The translations under genes were made by a program, and so were the position numbers. Of a stretch of DNA of 8,489 bases, positions 5,453 through 8,489 are shown piece after piece; position 1 is the first letter of the stretch, and every line of letters starts with the position of its first letter. Source of the DNA: Clostridia bacterium (GTDB taxonomy: Bacteria; Bacillota; Clostridia; UBA1381); assembly GCA_008668455.1 (NCBI GenBank), contig RQCD01000088.1, positions 1-8,489 of the forward strand, written 5' to 3'. The notes beneath the pieces are model-generated. The model ran no database searches. It saw only the letters and a list, made by a program, of their open reading frames with translations, and was not told where the DNA came from.

Positions 5453-7192
5453 ATGACACAGATTACGGCAAAAACTCCCTGGAAGGATCATTTAGGGGAT
5501 GTACCGATGCATTTGAAATACTTTGAGGGATCAATGTTTGAAGCGGTGGAAAAAATCGCAAAGGAATATCCGAACCAAATTGCATTTGACTTTATGGGAC
5601 GCTCCACCACCTATCAGAGGCTGGCAGATGAGGTCAGAAAGTGCGCAAAATCCTTGAAAACAATCGGCGTCCGTGCAGGCGACCGGGTTACTATCGCAAT
5701 GCCGAATTGTCCGCAGGCAATTTATGTGTTCTATGCGGTTAATCTGGTTGGCGGCGTTGCCAATATGATTCATCCGCTTTCTGCAGAAAAGGAAATTGAA
5801 TTTTATTTAAACGAATCCCAAAGCGTGACCGCAGTTACCCTGGATCAGTTCTATGGAAAATTTGAAAGCATCCGGCAGAATACCGGTGTGGTCAATATCG
5901 TGATCGCGAGCGTAAAGGATGAGCTTTCCAAGCCGATTAAGGCTGGCTATATGCTGACTGAGGGACGGAAAATTCAGAAAATCCCTGCCGACGCACCGAT
6001 CATTCGCTGGAATGAGTTTATGCGGAGGGGCAGACACTGCTTTTACAATTATGAAGTAAAAAGAAAATCAGACGATCCGGCGGTCATTCTTTATTCCGGC
6101 GGCACAACCGGAAAAACAAAGGGGATTGTGCTGACGAATAAGAATTTTAACGCGCTCGGACAGCAGGTGGTTGCAGCAAACCCAATGTTCCGGCCGGGGG
6201 ATAAAATGCTTGCGGCAATGCCGCTTTTCCATGGCTTTGGGCTGGGCGTCTGCATTCATACCATGCTGTCGCAGGGGGGACGGTGTATTTTAGTGCCGCG
6301 CTTTACAGCGAAAAGCTATGCCAGGCTGATCACAAAATATAAATGTAATTTTATTGCCGGTGTGCCGACGCTCTATGAGGCGCTTTTGCGTCTGCCGGCA
6401 ATGGAGGGTGCGGATTTAAGCTCCTTAAAGGGCGTATTCTCCGGCGGCGATTCGCTTTCGGTAGAATTGAAGAAAAAATTTGACCGATTCCTGTATGACC
6501 ATAATTGTATCATCCAGGTGCGCGAGGGCTACGGTATGACCGAATCCGTGACGGCATGCTGTCTCACACCGCCGCATATGTTTAAACAAGGCAGTATCGG
6601 ACTGCCGTTCCCGGATACTTATATTAAAATTGTAGAGCCGGGAACCGATCGGGAGCTTCCCTATGGTGAGGAGGGAGAAATCCTGCTTGCCGGTCCGACT
6701 GTGATGAAAGAATACATGAACCATCCGGAGGAAACTGCCGAAACGCTTCGAAAGCAGGAGGACGGCTTAACCTGGGTCTATAGCGGTGATCTTGGCATGA
6801 TGGATTCGGAGGGATTCATCTATTTCCGCGGCAGAGCAAAGCGCATGATTATTTCCTCCGGCTATAATATCTATCCCGGACAGATCGAAAACATTTTAGA
6901 CGCACACGAAAAGGTGCAGATGTGCTGTATTATCGGTGTGCCGGACGCGTATAAAATGCAGAAGGTCAAAGCGTTTGTCAAGCTTTCTCCGGGGGTTCCT
7001 GCCGATGAGGAAACAAAGAATGAGCTTTTTGATTATTGCAGAAAGCATATCGCAAAATATGCAATGCCATATGATATTGAGTTTAAAGAGGATATGCCAA
7101 AAACCTTAGTCGGCAAGGTAGCATACCGGGAATTAGAGGAAGAAGAATTAAAAAAGTGTGCAGAGGAGGAAAAAGTCCTCACACACGCATAA
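5453..7192 (+). CDS. Acyl-CoA synthetase-like AMP-forming ligase
   Basis: 579-residue soluble member of the ANL adenylate-forming superfamily, which activates a carboxylic acid with ATP and normally transfers the acyl group to CoA. The main motifs are present in order: P-loop-like YSGGTTGKTKG (214-224), GYGMTES (359-365), YSGDLG (443-448, ribose-binding Asp446), the hinge region YFRGRAKRMIISSGYNIYP, and the C-terminal catalytic lysine Lys555 in LVGKVAYREL. The enzyme should therefore be active. The substrate cannot be read with confidence: fatty acyl, short-chain or aryl acids are all possible, and overall style is closest to fatty-acyl-CoA ligases. No signal peptide, membrane helix or carrier domain is visible. 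The gene directly follows the E2-like gene (TAA then ATG with no gap) and is followed by a strong terminator, closing a two-gene operon. Confidence 0.9.
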   Translation: MTQITAKTPWKDHLGDVPMHLKYFEGSMFEAVEKIAKEYPNQIAFDFMGRSTTYQRLADEVRKCAKSLKTIGVRAGDRVTIAMPNCPQAIYVFYAVNLVGGVANMIHPLSAEKEIEFYLNESQSVTAVTLDQFYGKFESIRQNTGVVNIVIASVKDELSKPIKAGYMLTEGRKIQKIPADAPIIRWNEFMRRGRHCFYNYEVKRKSDDPAVILYSGGTTGKTKGIVLTNKNFNALGQQVVAANPMFRPGDKMLAAMPLFHGFGLGVCIHTMLSQGGRCILVPRFTAKSYARLITKYKCNFIAGVPTLYEALLRLPAMEGADLSSLKGVFSGGDSLSVELKKKFDRFLYDHNCIIQVREGYGMTESVTACCLTPPHMFKQGSIGLPFPDTYIKIVEPGTDRELPYGEEGEILLAGPTVMKEYMNHPEETAETLRKQEDGLTWVYSGDLGMMDSEGFIYFRGRAKRMIISSGYNIYPGQIENILDAHEKVQMCCIIGVPDAYKMQKVKAFVKLSPGVPADEETKNELFDYCRKHIAKYAMPYDIEFKEDMPKTLVGKVAYRELEEEELKKCAEEEKVLTHA

Positions 7193-7198
7193 AAAGCA

Positions 7199-7252
7199 AA
7201 TGTCCAAAAAGGCACAGACTGTTTAAGGGTACAGCTGCTCTTTTTGGACATT
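7199..7252. terminator. Shared bidirectional intrinsic terminator
   Basis: A 13-bp perfect inverted repeat, AATGTCCAAAAAG (7199-7211) and CTTTTTGGACATT (7240-7252), with a 28-base loop that can add a small CTGT/ACAG pair. T-rich sequence follows on the plus strand (CTTTATTTTC from 7253) and on the minus strand (TGCTTTTT reading left from 7198). It sits between two convergent genes, 6 bases after the ligase stop codon and 2 bases after the holB stop codon, so it probably ends both transcripts. Confidence 0.85.
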
Positions 7253-7254
7253 CT

Positions 7255-8229
7255 TTATTTTCTCTCTTTCACTCGCAATGCTAAAAACATTGCCATTGCA
7301 TGGAGGTTGACAAAGCGGCGGAGCATTTCACGGGATTGATCCAGAGCTTCTAAGGTGAAAACGGTTTCTTTCTCGGAAAGCCTGCCGGCAATGCGGCGCA
7401 GGAGGGATAGCTGATCGGTGTTTGTGACGAGGTTTTCTGCTCCGCTTTGCAAAAATAAAACATCCCTTAACTGTCCCTGCCAGAATTCTAAAATCAGATC
7501 CGCATTTTCCTTATGCTCCTCTAAAAAATCTGCCACGCTGTAGGCGGAAATTGTCTGTACCGATAAAAGTGAAATCAGCTTTTGAAAGGATTCCTCCCGA
7601 AGCTCCCAGAAATTTTCCTGCCGCATCACAGCGTCCGCTCTGCCGGGAATGCCGCCGGAAAAGCGCACCAGGAAATCTGCATTCGCGTCCGGATAGCTTT
7701 TTTCAATATAATTTCGCATCACAGAATCCGAAAGCGGCGGAAAGCGGAGCACACAGGAGCGCGAGAGAACCGTTTGTAAAAGCATAGAGCTTTTGGAAAC
7801 CAGAATAATAAAAACGGTATATTGCGGCGGTTCTTCCAAAACCTTTAAAAATGCGTTCTGTGCCTCCTCGGTCAGCGCGTCTCCGTCCCGGAGAATGTAG
7901 ACCTTGCGTACCGATTCAAACGGACGGATGTATGCGTCCTGAATAATCTCCCGGATCTGCCCCACACCGATACTTTTTTTCCCGGCGGTGTCGACGGTTT
8001 TAATGTCGGGGTTGGTGTCCGCCTTTGCGCCGATACAGGAGGGACATGCTCCGCAGGGGGCGCATCTTTGCTCCGAACAGGTGAGCGCGGCGGCGAAAAG
8101 GCGCGCGGATTCAAATTTTCCAAGCCCCTCGCTCCCCTCGAAAATATAAGCGTTGCAGGAGGATGCATTCCGCACACTCTCAATCAGCGTCTGCATCATC
8201 CAGGCGTGAAATGTCTGATAACCGTACAT
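7255..8229 (-). CDS. holB: DNA polymerase III delta' subunit
   Basis: Clamp-loader subunit of the replicative polymerase; with tau/gamma and delta it opens the sliding clamp at primer ends. 324 residues, normal for Firmicute HolB. Visible features are a P-loop-like GSEGLGKF (32-39), the zinc module TCSEQRCAPCGACPSC (C59, C62, C65 plus C51 or C56), the AAA+ Walker-B region VYILRDGDALTEEAQNAFLKVLEEPP (110-135), and VLSRSCVLRFPPL (154-166) holding the arginine-finger segment. The P-loop Lys is followed by Phe39 instead of Thr/Ser, and the usual SRC reads SRS; delta' is not the motor ATPase, so such changes are tolerated. The start at 8229 has AGGGAG (8235-8240) 5 bases upstream. Its usual partners (tmk, yaaQ, yaaT) are not in the window, and it appears to be transcribed alone from the promoter at 8262-8290. 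Confidence 0.93.
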   Translation of the reverse strand: MYGYQTFHAWMMQTLIESVRNASSCNAYIFEGSEGLGKFESARLFAAALTCSEQRCAPCGACPSCIGAKADTNPDIKTVDTAGKKSIGVGQIREIIQDAYIRPFESVRKVYILRDGDALTEEAQNAFLKVLEEPPQYTVFIILVSKSSMLLQTVLSRSCVLRFPPLSDSVMRNYIEKSYPDANADFLVRFSGGIPGRADAVMRQENFWELREESFQKLISLLSVQTISAYSVADFLEEHKENADLILEFWQGQLRDVLFLQSGAENLVTNTDQLSLLRRIAGRLSEKETVFTLEALDQSREMLRRFVNLHAMAMFLALRVKERK

Positions 8230-8261
8230 AAATTCTCCCTCTCAAAAACCTCTTTTCTTCT

Positions 8262-8290
8262 ATTATAATCGAAATTCAGAAATTTTGCAA
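8262..8290 (-). promoter_or_regulatory. Predicted promoter of holB
   Basis: Reading leftward on the minus strand: -35 TTGCAA (8285-8290), 17-base spacer, perfect -10 TATAAT (8262-8267). The leader before holB would be about 25 bases. Confidence 0.75.
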
Positions 8291-8296
8291 GTTTTG

Positions 8297-8325
8297 TTGC
8301 AGGATTTTTTATTTTGTGGTATGAT
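8297..8325 (+). promoter_or_regulatory. Predicted promoter of the rightward rsmG-like gene
   Basis: -35 TTGCAG (8297-8302), 17-base spacer, -10 TATGAT (8320-8325). It is back to back with the holB promoter: the two -35 boxes are 6 bases apart. The predicted leader is about 54 bases. Confidence 0.65.
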
Positions 8326-8385
8326 AAGAGTATTGGTTGTCAAGAAACTGAGAGCTTGTCCAACAAAAGAAATGAGGATATACAA

Positions 8386-8489
8386 TTGAGAAACAGATTA
8401 AAAGAAGGATCGGCCGAGCATGGGGTGTCGCTTTCCGCGCGGCAGGTAGATCAGCTGGAGAGCTAGGCGAAAATTTTATTAGAATGGAA
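8386..8489 (+). pseudogene. rsmG: Probable rsmG N-terminus (16S rRNA m7G methyltransferase), interrupted by an amber codon; runs off window
   Basis: A TTG at 8386 has GAGGA (8374-8378) 7 bases upstream. It opens 26 codons, MRNRLKEGSAEHGVSLSARQ then VDQLES, followed by TAG (8464-8466). The same frame continues AKILLEW to the window edge, with a partial AA-starting codon after it. RsmG proteins typically begin LKEG...GI.LS..Q..QF..Y..LLVEWN, so the pattern continues across the stop, with TAG where a Tyr-like residue is expected. RsmG methylates G527 of 16S rRNA (E. coli numbering). This could be a real nonsense mutation, a sequencing error, or a gene that actually starts further right (many RsmG have a Met just before NLT). 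Only about 33 residues are visible, so the identification is tentative. Confidence 0.5.

Noticed and set aside
7166..7180. Small GAGGA/TCCTC hairpin near the end of the ligase gene
   Set aside because: A 5-bp stem within coding sequence followed by no T-run; the 13-bp stem at 7199-7252 is the convincing terminator.
7872..8183. Minus-strand open frame of 103 codons inside holB
   Set aside because: It lies within the holB coding region in another frame, is rich in Arg and Pro as shadow frames often are, and shows no recognisable domain.
1..8489. CRISPR array, tRNA, rRNA, insertion sequence or riboswitch
   Set aside because: No regularly spaced repeats, cloverleaf, transposase gene, terminal inverted repeats or long structured leader were seen; the longest gap between genes is about 156 bases (8230-8385).

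Overview
The window looks like chromosomal DNA from a low-to-moderate GC Firmicute, most likely class Clostridia and plausibly Lachnospiraceae. The evidence is strong AGGAGG-type ribosome binding sites, near-consensus sigma-A promoters with 17-bp spacers, the HolB, NrdG and MreB sequence types, and an anaerobic-lifestyle gene (NrdG). The taxonomic call is an inference from gene style; there is no rRNA in the window.

Layout, left to right. (1) An AraC-family regulator with a cupin sensor domain (8-841). (2) A visibly AT-rich hicA-hicB toxin-antitoxin cassette (917-1518). It is driven by a perfect TTGACA-17-TATAAT promoter, with a 10-bp inverted repeat over the predicted transcription start, a likely HicB operator. 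(3) A four-gene, same-strand cluster (1588-4518): an MreB-type actin homologue, a LOG-family nucleoside-monophosphate phosphoribohydrolase-like protein, the NrdG radical-SAM activase (no nrdD is present), and a second AraC regulator that overlaps nrdG and starts at GTG. One promoter at 1525-1553 precedes the whole cluster. (4) A two-gene operon (4589-7192) with its own promoter: a stand-alone E2/CAT-fold acyltransferase-like protein and an acyl-CoA synthetase-like AMP-forming ligase. (5) A convergent junction with one shared 13-bp-stem terminator (7199-7252). (6) holB, the DNA polymerase III delta' subunit, on the minus strand (7255-8229). (7) A divergent promoter pair leading right into what looks like the N-terminus of rsmG (8386 to the window end), interrupted by an in-frame amber codon.

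How the genes may work together. hicAB is a self-contained, self-regulated module. The acyltransferase-like protein and the ligase are tightly coupled (adjacent stop and start codons). They probably act in one pathway, with the ligase making an acyl-CoA or acyl-adenylate that the other protein binds or transfers; the substrate is unknown. The mreB-LOG-nrdG-araC cluster does not form an obvious pathway.

The most unusual points are three family members with altered signature residues: the MreB has Thr where the catalytic Glu is expected, the E2-like protein has Glu at the catalytic His position, and the HicA lacks the usual Gly-Ser-His histidine. The interrupted rsmG start is the fourth. No CRISPR array, transposon, tRNA or rRNA was seen, and no stretch over 300 bases lacks a gene. 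I did not find a clearly new multi-gene defence or metabolic system; the acyltransferase-like/ligase pair is the best candidate for undescribed biochemistry.
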